Shown piece after piece: positions 13,290-63,384 of a stretch of 64,000 nt of DNA. Numbering within the stretch: position 1 is the first letter of the stretch; every line of letters starts with the position of its first letter. A program made the position numbers and the translations under genes. A model generated the notes under the pieces. It worked only from the letters and a program-made list of their open reading frames with translations. It searched no databases and was not told the DNA's origin. The DNA is from Glandiceps talaboti. Lineage: Eukaryota; Hemichordata; Enteropneusta; Spengelidae. Location of the stretch: contig NC_135569.1 in assembly GCF_964340395.1 (NCBI RefSeq), forward strand, positions 6,686,040-6,750,039, in the 5' to 3' direction.

Positions 13290-14190
13290 TTCCTGAAAGT
13301 ATTGGAAATAGGCTGGCACTGTCTGTGAAAATTTACATCTACAAATTTCAGTTTGGTATAAATATACTAACCCACAATTTGATTGGAAAATATTACCGGA
13401 CAAATGTCCTCTTTTTTTTTCAGTTTGACTTGAATTAAAAATAACTTCAATGACAATCTAACCAAAACTGTGACATCTGTAATTTTAGATGCAAATCTTC
13501 CTGCATAATCTGTCAAATTATTAGAGGTAAATTTTCACATATAATCTAGATTTGTTGATGTAAAATTTTTCCACAGACAATGCCAGCTCATCTTTCAATC
13601 CTCTCAGATATCATAAACCCAAATGCCAATTTTCCGGAACAGACTATGAAAATTTGTAGATATAAACTTTCACAATCTGTGAAATTTGCTACTAGAGTGT
13701 AAAAATGTTGACAGACAATGCAAGCTTATTTTCATTCATTTTAGGAATCGTTATAACCAAAACGGAGAAATTTGAGTAAATTTTCAAAAAATAAAAATCT
13801 GCTTGTTTGCAAACATTTCAGAAGCCATCATAACCCAGGGTTTGAAATTTGCAGAATGTAAATTTTCCCAATCTATGAAATTTGTAGATAAAATTTTCAC
13901 AGGCAATCGTTGAAATTTGTAGAATGATGTAAATTTTCACAGACAATCTGTGAATTTAGTACATGTAGATATAAATTTCCACAATTATCTATGAATTGTG
14001 TAGATAATCTTTTCACAGACAATCTCTGAAATTTGTAGGTCTGGTAAATTTTCACGTGTGAAATTTGTGAATATAAATTTTCACAGTCTATGAGATGTAT
14101 AGATTAAACTTTTCACAGACAATCTGTGAAATTTGTTTTGTAAATTTTCACAGACAATGCCTGCTTATTTTCAATCTCTTTTAGTTAGTA
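13290..14190. repeat. degenerate array of small palindromes
   Basis: Many diverged ~35-bp units of 'aaattttcacagacaat' followed by 'ctgtgaaatttgtaga'. TTTCACAGA and TCTGTGAAA are perfect complements around CAA, so each unit can form a short hairpin. Non-coding. Confidence 0.75.
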
Positions 14191-16160
14191 AGCACGGTAA
14201 CCCAAACCATGTACTCATAATAGGTGAATGACTCTACACTGTACAGCCTACTAAGGTGACTTAACTAGCGTTGGCTGTCCAATTACCAGCCTACAGACCA
14301 CTTGAAAAGCTGACCAAAATAACCCGATAAATGACATGGGTGTGGTTTATCAAACATGACTGATAGCCTGTATTGTTCTGCCCTGACAGCTGCAGATGGT
14401 AATACAATAGATACCAGTTCAAATGTCTATTTACGGAGCCTGGTTGAAATTCAACCAAGTAGCAGTTGGTTGCTCTCCCTGAATAGATAGCTTAGTACAC
14501 ACAATATGCATAACTAAAGGCGGCTTCTGTTCGGGGTCACAACTATTGTCATTGATGTGCATAGACATCCAGATGAAGACCAACGTTGTTTTTTTTAAAA
14601 CTAGTGTTCTGTCATAATCAAGTTTACATTGTATGGATTTTAGGCGGTTTTCTTGAATGCAAACTAATGATATATACGTTGGTTTATTGTCATGGTCCAC
14701 TGCATCGATAAAGAGAGGCGAAAAAAGAACGCCTCGGTGCAAAGAAAACGTTTTGTTTTCTTGTCACTTCGCATGTCTTTACTCTGTAATTGAGTTCCTT
14801 TTTTCGATGCAATCATGCGTTTGACAACTTTGGTAGTCTTTCTACATTCTTTATAAGTATTGGTACCATATTGAATAATTTACTAGGTCTCTTTAGCACA
14901 TATAATACATGTACTTTTATTTTGATAGCATATGTTTTAGTGTTTCACTGTGTACCAACGAACTCCTGTACAGTGAACTTTCATTTAGTGGAGTGAACAC
15001 ATAACATGTCCGAACACATCTACGTATAAAAGCGTCTGGGTGATTCAGCCATTTGACACTGTGCAAAATTTTTATATTGTCTTCACCCTGTTGTGATAAA
15101 GGTATTTTTACTGTCAATAAAATTGGTACATTACTATACTCAGCAGTCTATCTGTTCTTTGATCCTCTCTGTACCTGTTTTTTTTTTTTTATTTGTACGT
15201 AAAAAACTGCAAGTTGTGAAAAGCAGGATTATCAAAATTTGGTGTTCTTTGCCCTATGTGGTGATCAACTCACATAAAAACCTAATATTGTGCCATTTTG
15301 ACCCACAACTCCATTATCTTTCATTAAAGCTAGGACACACTCAGTACTTTTCGTGAAATACAAAGAGACAATGCCATGTGAAGAAGTGATATTGCCTGGA
15401 AGAACTAATGTAGAGTTCAAACATCATTGCATAAACAACATTTAACATGGCAACCACTGATACTTGGGTTTCCATGAAATGAAAAAAGTGCAATGCCACC
15501 AAAGGAAATGGTATTGCCCGGAGGAAAATGTACATTTCAGACACTGTTCCATGTATACTTATCAAGTGATATATCACCTCCTGAATTGAAATGTATAGCG
15601 TCTTGCCTCACAGTCGTCATGTAGTTTCCGTAGTTCATTTTTCTGTAATGCGTAAAATATGAGATACATGTAACGGATGTATAATGGTGGTCATCAATCA
15701 TGTGTGTCATATTTTATGACATAGTAAAGTTGTACTCCACGAACGATAGATCGGTGCTGGTTATTCAAATTAAGTTGTAAAAAGCATGGCGTGATCTTTA
15801 CTTTTCATCTCCTCAGGCCAATAAGTTAGTTAAATATGTGGACAGTTGTATGTTGTATTTCTGTTGAGTGTGGACACTTTTTTTTATGACAAATCTAAAT
15901 ATGACAATTTATACTGTAAATCTATTGACTGTATATAAATACATGCATGTGGACTCTTTATGGAAAATCTAAATACATGTACATGTATGGCAGTTTATAC
16001 TGTAAAATTAATGTGTTGACTGTAAATATGTGTACTTTATTCGTGACGAATATGTGACATAAATTAATAATAGTTTAAATAACGCTATACCTTTTTTTTT
16101 CTCTGTAAATGTGTATGACTTTTTTAAAAATAAAATCCTTCGCAATTAGAGAGGTCAACA
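14191..16160. other. AT-rich non-coding DNA
   Basis: No exon-like frame with family motifs. A 103-codon minus frame at 14431-14742 has no recognisable domain. Confidence 0.4.
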
Positions 16161-16510
16161 TGACTTTCCAGCATTTCATGATAAAAATGTAATTTATAAT
16201 GTAATTAAGACAAAACTCATAAATGTAACAAAATTATAGCAACATTGTCTCACGCCATGAAAATGTAATTTAAAATGTAATAAAGACAAAACACAAAAAT
16301 GTAACATAGCAACGTCGTCTCACGCAATGAAAATGTAATTTAAAATGTAATAAAGACAAAACACAGAAATGTAACATTATAGCAACGTCGTCTCGCACAA
16401 TGAAAATGTAATTTAAAATGTAATAAAAATAAACCAAGCAACGTCGTCTCACACAATAAAAATGTTATTTCACATGTAATAAAGACAAACCAAGCCTAAA
16501 TGTAACAACA
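16160..16510. repeat. ~64-bp tandem repeat, about five units
   Basis: Units share 'gaaaatgtaatttaaaatg', 'taataaagacaaaacac' and 'agcaacgtcgtctcac'. Confidence 0.9.
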
Positions 16511-16984
16511 ACATAAGCAACATCTGACTCAGTGCATCTTGGAATGGGAAAATCAACTAACTAAGCCCCTTAAAGGCACGATACCTACAACCTGTGGTTA
16601 TTTCAATCTAGATACCCTATTCCTGATGTTAGCAGTATACTGCTATGTGCTAAAGCATTCCATCGCCCCTGGTAACGACATCCAGGGATGGAGGAATCAG
16701 TTATACTTGTATCTTTAATGGCAGATAATAGGACTACTAAATGCGCAACATTTTCAGTCCTGCAGTCAAATTACAATGTAGGAATACATGCAGCAAACTG
16801 TTTGTTTACTCAGAACCTGGTATGCATGGCTGTATAAATACCCTATATGAACTACATTTTGTAAAAAAACTATTTTTTCATACTACATGCTATATGTATA
16901 CTATTATTTCGTACAACTTTATCAAATCACTATCATGACTAATTTGCCATGTCTTCCTATCCGAAATGTATTTAGATATCATTC

Positions 16985-17110
16985 CCCAATATTTTTCTTC
17001 GTTCAGCCAAGAAAAATACAAGTGACCTAAGGGGCTTTAGCGATGAGTAGTGACAACCCCTTAGGTCATGAATATTTTCCAGCTGAATGAAGAAAAATAT
17101 TGGTGAATGA
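16985..17110. repeat. foldback (inverted repeat), ~50-bp arms
   Basis: The left arm runs from 'caatatttttcttcgttcag' to 'gacctaagggg'. The right arm runs from 'ccccttaggtcatga' to 'gaatgaagaaaaatattgg'. The loop is about 20 bases. Probably a small MITE remnant. Confidence 0.85.
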
Positions 17111-17514
17111 CATAATTATATCAGCGCCAGTAATATTAAAGAAAATCAGGGAAAGTAATGGTAATTTTGAACATTTTGACTGATATATCGAACACAGCAG
17201 AACCAGTGATGTAGACACATGTTGTCATGACATAGATACATGTTTTCATGACGTATAACGACCAAAGTATACATTCCATATTTTTCGTTCAACTTGGCTC
17301 ATGCATGGTATACTTTATATCGTTAAATATGTATCAGTGATTATTTGCAGCAATACATGCAGATATATTAATATGTGCACTGAAACATTATTACATACCA
17401 GTATGGAAATGAGCATGCAACCTTTTCATAATGAACACGAAATTACATGAATGCGCGCATTGTTACGATTGGCACCATGTCATTTTTAATTCAATAGCAA
17501 TGCACTGACAGAGG

Positions 17515-17600
17515 CTACAATGGGTTGTATGCTTCCTAGGGAGTTGAAGTTATATGGGGTTGTTAATTGTTGTGCTATTATAGGTCCATGCTAGGGGGTG
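17515..17600 (+). repeat. SINE 3' fragment
   Basis: Matches the 3' part of the SINEs at 23191 and 46280: 'gaggctacaatgggttgtat', 'gctt/cc-ctagggagttga', 'ttgtgctattatag'. The tRNA-like head is missing. Confidence 0.7.
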
Positions 17601-17797
17601 TCACAGTATGATATTATCATTCAATTGTAAAATATGTTTTCAGCTTATACACTGTAAATCTGTGACTCAGTGAGTCAGTTCCATAGTAAATATGTGTACA
17701 TTTGTATGTTACAAATCATGTAAACATGACAATTATGATTCATGTTTTTGACGAAAAACAATCAAACAAAATGTGGTCAAAATTTCTCTATCCTGAA

Positions 17798-17971
17798 CAG
17801 TGTACCCTCCTCTAATGACAACCACATTTTGTTGTTGTGAGTCAAAATGAGAAAAACTGGCATTTCTTGTGAGTCACCTCATAGTAAGAGATAGGGAAAC
17901 ACCAAATTTTGGTGCATCACTAGAAATTATGTGTGTCAGTGGTATGTCAAATTGGCTTAGAGGGCACACTG
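17798..17971 (-). mobile_element. MITE with CAGTGTGCCCTC termini, copy 1
   Basis: The ends are CAGTGTACCCTC and GAGGGCACACTG, ~174 bp. The core 'caccaaattttggtg' and 'tagtaagagatagggaaaca' recur in copies at 36581, 37321, 52537 and 55995. Flanks atcctgaa / accctgta are a possible decayed 8-bp duplication, as for hAT elements, whose ends often start CAGTG. It has no transposase. Confidence 0.8.
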
Positions 17972-18955
17972 ACCCTGTATGTAAATAACAATGAGTGTAG
18001 ATCAAAATTGCTAGGTGAGTAACTGATTGAGTCTTTAATTGTCCAAATGCAGACATGGATTAAGATGTTAATTGTTTTTGGCAAAAGGATTATCGGATGT
18101 AGTGTGGTCAAAGTTTGTCTATCCTGTATTGAGTACATAAACAGATAGCACGATAGGTTATCCTAAAACAGTACTATAGATTTATCTTACAGCTAAAGAG
18201 TCTTAACAAACAAGTGGTCAATCCATATCAAGTAACCGCTTCACTTTTGATTGTCGCAAAGACCGTTTACAGTGTAAAAACCCGTAGAGACCAACTAATC
18301 AAAGTTTTATTAACCCCAACTGACACCACCTCAAGGGGGTTATACACAGGAAAGAAGTCAGTCAGGGTTTCTCTCTGCTTGCAGCCGTTGCTCAGCCAAG
18401 CACAGAATGCTCTCTTTCAAAGCTTATACACAATTTTCATGTAGTTGTAGATAATTTACATGTAAAAGGGTGACACTAATTTGTTTTCTGTTTCTCATTA
18501 CTTTTTCATAGCAAATATGGTTCGGTCGATCAACTTGTGTTTTTTCTTGAAAGTAAAAAAAAAAAATCATCTCCATGTTTCTTAGCCTCTCCTTTTCCTC
18601 CTCTCTATCTTCTTTTTATTGAATTCCTGATAACAAACCGCCCTTTCCAACTTCCAAGCTTCTCTACACATTTGGCATTGCTTCTCATCTAAAACCCTTC
18701 CCCTCTCCTATGAATAACTTCCATCATGAAAGAAATACTCTGTTCATGAACAAGCATCATTGCTTGTAGATGACATCGACAGTCAAGACACTTGCATATT
18801 CTTGCCATAGAGGGCACTGTTCTGCAAAATATTAGGGGTGGGTGAAATTTTTTTTTTTTTAAATAATATAGTCCAGTTACTGCTATTGCAGCTTTAAATT
18901 GTGTCTTATATTTAGAGCCATCGAATAATTTGTATTATTTCTGTATTTTTTGCAG
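17972..18955. other. non-coding sequence before exon 1
   Basis: No upstream coding exon with a phase-0 donor was recognised. A pyrimidine-rich tract (18560-18720) and a T tract (18850-18860) precede the exon 1 acceptor. Confidence 0.4.
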
Positions 18956-57225
<38,270 letters not shown>

Positions 57226-57560
57226 GTCAGCAACCCCCTCCAAGTGAAATCTGCCTACCCGGTATCCCTTTAAATTATTTAAAATAGATTCACCCCTTTT
57301 AAATTGCTTAAAGAAGATGCCACTTTTTATTCTAGTGGGTGTGCAAGATAATGAAATAATGTCAATCACCCTCCCGTAAACAAGTCTGTGCACTTGTTTC
57401 AAATAGATTTATCCTACATTATTAAACAATAGTGGAGACCCCAATTGAAGAGATTGAGCATTGAGATTTAGACTAAATGTAGAAATATGATGTGGCATAT
57501 GACAATGCAACAACAACAATATTGATAGTGATTTTTGTCAGTAATGATCACATAATTTAA
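57226..57560 (+). other. probable 3' UTR
   Basis: AT-rich sequence with no continuing reading frame after the stop. An ATTAAA polyadenylation-like hexamer lies at 57421-57426, and no nearer AATAAA was seen. The transcript end is not defined. Confidence 0.5.
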
Positions 57561-57975
57561 CCCTCAGTGTGAAAAGATGGCATCATTTTTGCAGCTATAT
57601 GTGTGTACTTCTAGTACTTGGCAGCTTTTTTTACAAGGCAAATGTGAGAAATGAAATATGGATATGCAATGACAGAGAGTTGTCTAGCTTTGTATCGGGT
57701 GAGGGTTTGTCAGAAAGAGAGAGAGTTATCATTGATATGGTTGATGCTTTAATAAGTGTATACCTGCCGAGGTAGATCCTGAAAATTGAAGGTGTGTGTG
57801 CAACTGTTCCAGTGTGAATGGTGACTGAGTACTACAAATATTTATGATGGCTATCCTTCCTCATCTAATCCTGACAGTATTCCGTATTTTGATTTCCAAG
57901 AAATCGGCTACCTATTGTATCTGATAGAATATTGCTTTAGTTTGATTCCTTGAGAATTTGTACAATTCTGTGAGC

Positions 57976-58044
<69 letters not shown>

Positions 58045-59231
58045 GTGTGTGTGTGCCTGTATACATGCATGCAAGTAATATGTATGTATGTACTATCAAT
58101 CCTTGTATATATATGTATGCATACATGTGAGTGTGAGTGTGTGTGTGTGCGTGTGCGTGCGTGTGTGCACGCGCAGATGCGTGCATGTATGTATGTTTGT
58201 TTGTTTGTTTGTTTGTTTGTTTGTTTACTGTTTTCAAGGTTCTTAACAGCAAATGACAATAATAGCCATACTCAGGATGTTCTGCTAAACTAAATATTAG
58301 AGCTGCATCAAGGATTCTGTTACAGCTAGTGTGTGTGTGTCTGTGTGTGTGTCTGTGTATGTCTGTGTGTGTCTCTGTGTGTGTCTGTGTCTGTGTGACT
58401 ATAAGCTATATTGGTGCCATTCAAAAGTACTTTGGTTCTGAAGTCTGGTTCATTATAAATCATTTTTGATTGATTGATTATTTTTCTAATGTTGAACATG
58501 CTTTTTGCTTTTCTTATTTTACATCAGCCATTAGACTGTGGGTTTTTTTTAACAAACAAATATTAATAGAATTTTTTTGGATGTGTGTAGTGCTCAAGTA
58601 CTTGGCGTAGTGGGAGACGTAAGGAAAGTGCAACACAAAGAATCAAAACCCCACGAGAATCAAATTGCAGATGTTGCATGTAGTGTGACAAACAAACAGG
58701 TTACTCAGCTTTTAACTTATTCTATAAAGTTTTTTAACCTTGACAAAATGTTATATTTACAACCAACCAACCATCAGGTCCTATCACAATTAAAACCTTA
58801 CAATGTCCATTTTGCAAACTTTTTTGCTAAATTATGTACCATGGTGATTCAGAAGTGTAAATATTACGCAATACTTGACTTTGTTACATTGTGGTACGAG
58901 TGATCATGATAGTAGAACATTTTGTCAGTTCTTTCTGGTGTAAACATTTTCCGAACCTTATTCAGGTTGAATTTGAAAAATGGCTTTAGGTGATAAACAA
59001 GTTAGTTGTAATGAGGGTGCGCTTTAATTAGAAAAACAAAACAAATGCATAGTTTGACACTGGGGGCGCTGTCTCACACCAGATTTTCAATGTCTGTCAT
59101 GTATTGTGAACCTTTTCTAGCTTTTTGCTAAAGTTGATGATATGCCAGTCCTTTTTTAAACTCTTGTGAATTTTTGTTGTTTTCAACTTCAAAGATGCTA
59201 TTCTTAGAAGCTTAGATGTGTTCTGTTATGT
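57561..59231. other. downstream non-coding DNA
   Basis: Contains TG tracts (57978-58042, 58325-58400), a GTGTGC/GCGT tract (58130-58190) and (GTTT)n (58195-58226). No gene seen. Confidence 0.5.
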
Positions 59232-59466
59232 CCAATCTGATTGAAATTCGATGTAGAGTACATGGCGCGATGCCTTTTTGGCTGTTACGTTTACTGTTGT
59301 TTGTTATTTTGTTAGCGCTCATTACATTACATACATCTGACACAATACCTATGGTATTGTGTCAGATGTACGTAACAAGCACTCACAAAAAGAACAAACA
59401 ACAGTAAACGTAACAGCCAAAAAGAAATTGCGCTGTGTACTCTACATCGGATTTTAATCAGATTGG
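59232..59466. mobile_element. near-perfect palindrome, ~115-bp arms
   Basis: From 'ccaatctgattgaaattcga' to its complement 'ttttaatcagattgg'. The arms meet at 'acacaatacc/tatggtattgtgt', leaving almost no loop. It contains 'ggctgttacgtttactgttg' and complement. Termini match 55130-55526. Confidence 0.95.
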
Positions 59467-59751
59467 GTTATGTCCTGTGATACAATAATTAGTGGTATGC
59501 ACCACAGGTTTGACTTTTAACCATTTATTTTGTGACACTTTTTAACAAAATGACTCTAAACATTTACAGTGAACTGTAAAAAAAAAAAAAAATGCAGACT
59601 AAATATATGACTTCCATCATTTTATAAAATGTTAGTTTTGACAAACTTAAGTTTACCAGGTGTATCTAGACACAAGATTTGATTTAATATCAACCAATCA
59701 AAACTTGTTATCTAGGCTCGCAAAACTTTGTCTGTCAGGGCAAATAAAAAG

Positions 59752-60022
59752 AAACTGTGTGTTATCGATAACCTGACCGACCCTAGTGTAAGCCTTTGAT
59801 CCTAAACAGTTTTTTTTTTAAAGATTTAAAACAAAAAGATAAAAAATTGTTTATCTTCTTGTCCATGCACATTTGTTTTCTTTCCCCCAAGGGATATTCT
59901 GACCAACATTTTGTTTGTTTTGTGTTGAAGCAGTGTTTGTCAAAAACAAAAACAATTCAAAAGATAGAATCTACCTACCCTATTTAATATCTGAGGTCGT
60001 GTCATCGGAAACACACAATTAT
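59752..60022 (+). mobile_element. MITE with GTGTGTT..GATAAC termini, copy 1
   Basis: The left 'gtgtgttatcgataacctga' and right 'tcatcggaaacacaca' ends are imperfect inverted repeats. The body 'acaaaaagataa' and 'ctacctaccctat' matches 61514-61822. Confidence 0.7.
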
Positions 60023-60113
60023 TTTTATTTTTCGCCTTATCAACCAATCTCCATGTGCTTGTGGACTTTAGGACTGGCTGTTCTCAACTAATCTGAAATA
60101 GTTGTTTTAAGTT

Positions 60114-60516
60114 TACAGCTAAAATGATGTTGGCTTGGTGTTTCACTCATAGGACATTACGTTTTTGATACAGAAATAGACATATTTCAACTCTAGACTA
60201 ACAATAACAGAGACACAATAAACATCGCAGGATCCTTTGCTCAATCACATTGAACACTGATAAGCATTGCTATTCTTTCACAGTGCAGTAGAAACAGGCT
60301 TCTAATGGAAAACACTACACATGGACATTATGATTTTAATGGCTGCAATTGTTTATTTTCTAACTGATAATCAACATTTCAACTTGACCACTTCTACATC
60401 CTCACTGTACCTGGCACCTATGTAACTGTCTCTTTTGCATTAGAAGTTGTCTAAGGGTGTGTATTAAATGTCATGTTCCATGAGTGAAACACCAAACCGA
60501 CATCATTTTAACTGTA
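60114..60516. mobile_element. complete MITE of the TACAGCTAAAATGATG family
   Basis: ~37-bp inverted termini: 'tacagctaaaatgatgttgg' + 'cttggtgtttcactcat' on the left, and on the right its complement with four differences. Flanks were not clear enough to call a target duplication. Reference copy for 28770-29345 and 30580-30775. Confidence 0.92.
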
Positions 60517-61109
60517 CCAAGTGCTTTTAGACTTTCAAGGTATATGTATATATTTGTGTTCAGTTTCTGTTAGAATACTTTTTACTCACTTTTTGGCTCA
60601 TTTTGTCTGTATTATATTATTTCACTAAAATTACCATAATCAATATTTATCAATTGATCATATTTACAAGGAAATCAATTTTGAACTCTGCCCTCAAGTT
60701 CAAAGTTCAGCAGAAAGATCAATATGCAAATTTTTACATTTACAGTCGATTTTCACCAATCATTGAGGCCCTCACAATTAGATATTACATCAGCCATTTT
60801 AACCAATCACTGAGGCCCTTACAAGATGATATCACATCAGCAGGTGCATTTGAGTGTGAAAAGCTATTAATGATAAGAGAGTTTTTTTGTTTGCCAAAAG
60901 TGGTTGAGTCTTCCTTTATTCGATGTTTGCAATGGAGTTTTAGTTTGATTTTGAGTTTTATGCATATCATAAATATAACTGGAGTCCATTTTTTATTACC
61001 TTAATATGTAAATTATTTAAGTGTACATCTGGTCTGTAACTATTTGAATTTGAAATATACAGGCGTTGTGTTTCAATACCTTTTTTTTGGTAAACCTTCC
61101 AAAGAACAA
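60517..61109. other. non-coding, no recognised feature
   Basis: A 133-codon + frame (60603-61004) is AT-rich and lacks motifs. A ~40-bp duplication ('ttcaccaatcattgaggccc', 'ttaaccaatcactgaggccc') lies inside it. Confidence 0.4.
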
Positions 61110-61373
61110 TCAGGGGATCACCATCCAGAAACCTTTAACTAAAATATTGATGAAATTAATGACGAAAACCTTATTCCTCTTATGGTCGATTTCGGGGTTC
61201 CAAGATGCGATGCTTGGTACTAGCAGGTGACAACCGTCTCCCTGAGTAGTACCTGCACAACTCTCAGCACGTACAAAATATATGCCGTTGTATGGGGTGA
61301 CATGTGGTTGATCTTTTAACTCGGCAACATATTCATCAGTAGCATCAGCGAACTCGAAGTACACCATATACAA
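61110..61373 (-). CDS. weak candidate exon, unknown product
   Basis: I do not recognise it. On the minus strand an 87-codon frame reads with balanced amino-acid use (F-A-D-A-T-D-E-Y-V-A-E-L-K-D, then P-Y-N-G-I-Y-F-V-R-A-E-S-C-A-G, G-D-G-C-H-L-L-V-P). Its GC content is above the surroundings. Convincing splice sites were not found and no neighbour exon was seen, so chance or an old repeat fragment remains possible. Confidence 0.25.
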   Translation of the reverse strand: MYMVYFEFADATDEYVAELKDQPHVTPYNGIYFVRAESCAGTTQGDGCHLLVPSIASWNPEIDHKRNKVFVINFINILVKGFWMVIP

Positions 61374-61513
61374 GACAACACATTTAAACCTACATCAACA
61401 TACTTGTATGTAGCGGTTGGGACAGTCAGGGGGTGGATACCCTAGAAATTCATGTTGTTGATTAGGTGTTAAATGTGTTGATTTCAGTCACTTAGTCAAA
61501 GTTTAAAAAAATA

Positions 61514-61822
61514 GTGTGTTTTCGATAACCAGACAACCCTAGTTTAAGCTGCCAATCCTAAACATTTTTTTAAACATTTACAACAAAAAGATAAGAAATT
61601 CTTCGTTCTCTCCCTAGTAATGTCTGTACATACATTTTTGGTATTTCATTGAACTATCACAGAAGAGGTTTTCTGATTGACATTTCGTTTGGTTTTGGGT
61701 CGAAGCAATATTTTTTGAAATAACAATAAAAAGATAAAATGAAGTAAAATAAAATCCCGACCTACCTACCTACCCTATATTCTGGGGTCCATGTTATCGG
61801 AAACACACAATTATTTTTTTTC
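61514..61822 (+). mobile_element. MITE with GTGTGTT..GATAAC termini, copy 2
   Basis: The left 'agtgtgttttcgataacc' and right 'gttatcggaaacacacaa' ends are inverted repeats. The body is A-rich with 'ccgacctacctacctaccct'. Confidence 0.8.
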
Positions 61823-62599
61823 CACCTTAGTACATGGCAACAACTTGCTGTAAATGAGTGGGAGCGCTGCACAAGTGACAACCATGTTATAAATCATGTC
61901 ATTTATGATTCAAACTAAACAACTAGAGAAAGTTCAGCAAGCTAAGGAGTCAGATTTAAACTCCTCAAAGTTAGTATTTATATGTATCCCATCCACTATC
62001 ATTCTGGCAGTCAAGCTAAGTATTTTTGTACAAGTCCCCCCTCTAAAAATAATACCTTTTCATGTGAGTGTATGTTTTGCCTCGATCTCACTGTTATTGT
62101 CATTCAAACTATTATGCAGCTGTTTTGGAGACAACTATTCCGTCCGATACTACTATGGTGATAATATTCTGTAGCTACCAAATTTTGAAACCAGAGATAA
62201 TTTTACGTCTGATTTAGCATAAAGATGACTACCATGGAAACCAAGGTATCGGCAAACCAAGGTGAACACTAACTAAATCTAGTGCTATTGCATATGGTAG
62301 ATTACAGAAGTGGGTGATGGCAATGCCTTGGTTATGTGAACATAATGACCCTGTAATCAAGATAGTGTAAACACTAAATTGAAGTTGAATGTACCACCAC
62401 TTGAGGTCAACCTCAGAGCACTAAAAGAACTTATCACAGACACCACCCTACTGTGAGTGTAATTACATCAATGTTCATCGATAGCTTATCATATGAACAT
62501 GTTGCAACAATAGTTTAAGTTTGTGTCTATATCTTTGTTTGTCTATAGCTTGATTTCCCGTTATATTCTGAAGTAAACTTATCATATTTGCTCAATTAC
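61823..62599. other. non-coding, no recognised feature
   Basis: A 92-codon frame at 61896-62174 shows hydrophobic stretches but no family motif or splice support. Confidence 0.35.
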
Positions 62600-62860
62600 A
62601 ATTAAATTCTCAAAACCTGACACAAAATGTTGCATGGCCCAACAAAATTCTTACCAACACTGCCTGCCTTTCATTGTCTGGCTCAACAAAAATCTTGCAA
62701 ACAGTGCTACATTTTATCATCTGGCTCAACAAAAATCTTGCAAACTGCTACATTGTAGCACTATTGGTAAGATTTTTGTTGAGCCAGAATATAAAATGTA
62801 GCAATGTTGGTAGAGAATTTTGTTGAGACAGACAAGTTTTGTCAGGTTTCATGATTCTAA
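62600..62860. mobile_element. foldback element with 'ctggctcaacaaaaatcttg' units
   Basis: Two direct copies of 'ctggctcaacaaaaatcttg' (left) pair with 'aagatttttgttgagccag' (right). The outer arms 'aaacctgacacaaaa' and 'gttttgtcaggtttc' also pair. Confidence 0.85.
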
Positions 62861-63040
62861 TTGTACAGCATTTTACAAAACACAGACGAGTTTACAAGTT
62901 AGATGCTGTCAAACCAAAATTATTTATCCTAGAATGGTCAAAAGTACAAACTAAACGTAAACCACAGACTGAAAGATTGTAGCACACTCTCAACTTTCAA
63001 ACTTTAGTCAGTTTATTTGGTAAACATACAGGAGCATATT

Positions 63041-63364
63041 ACCCTAGTAATTAAGCCTTCAGTTTTCTAAGATAGACACAAACATATTGTTGCAACATGT
63101 TGATACAACAGTGATAAGCTATTGAATGGACATTGGTTTAATTATAGTCTCAGTAGGGAGGCGTCTCTGAAAACTAGTTTATTTAGTGTCCTATGAACTT
63201 ACAGTGCTGTTTTGGGACTTCCAATGTTTACACTATTTTGATCAAGAGTGATTAGAATCGCACAACAGAGGAACCACTATCACCCACTTGTGTAATCTAC
63301 CACATTGAAGAACAATATATTTAGTTTGCGTCTATCTTAGTGAACCGAAGGCTGGATTACCAGT
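63041..63364. mobile_element. MITE with 'AGCCTTCGGTT' termini, copy 2
   Basis: Collinear with 27735-28063. The ends are 'agtaattaagccttcagttt' and 'gaaccgaaggctggattacc'. Confidence 0.9.
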
Positions 63365-63384
63365 GTCCATAAATTGCGTTTTAA

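Noticed and set aside
14431-14742. 103-codon minus-strand frame
   Set aside because: No recognised domain, no neighbouring exon, ordinary base composition for the region.
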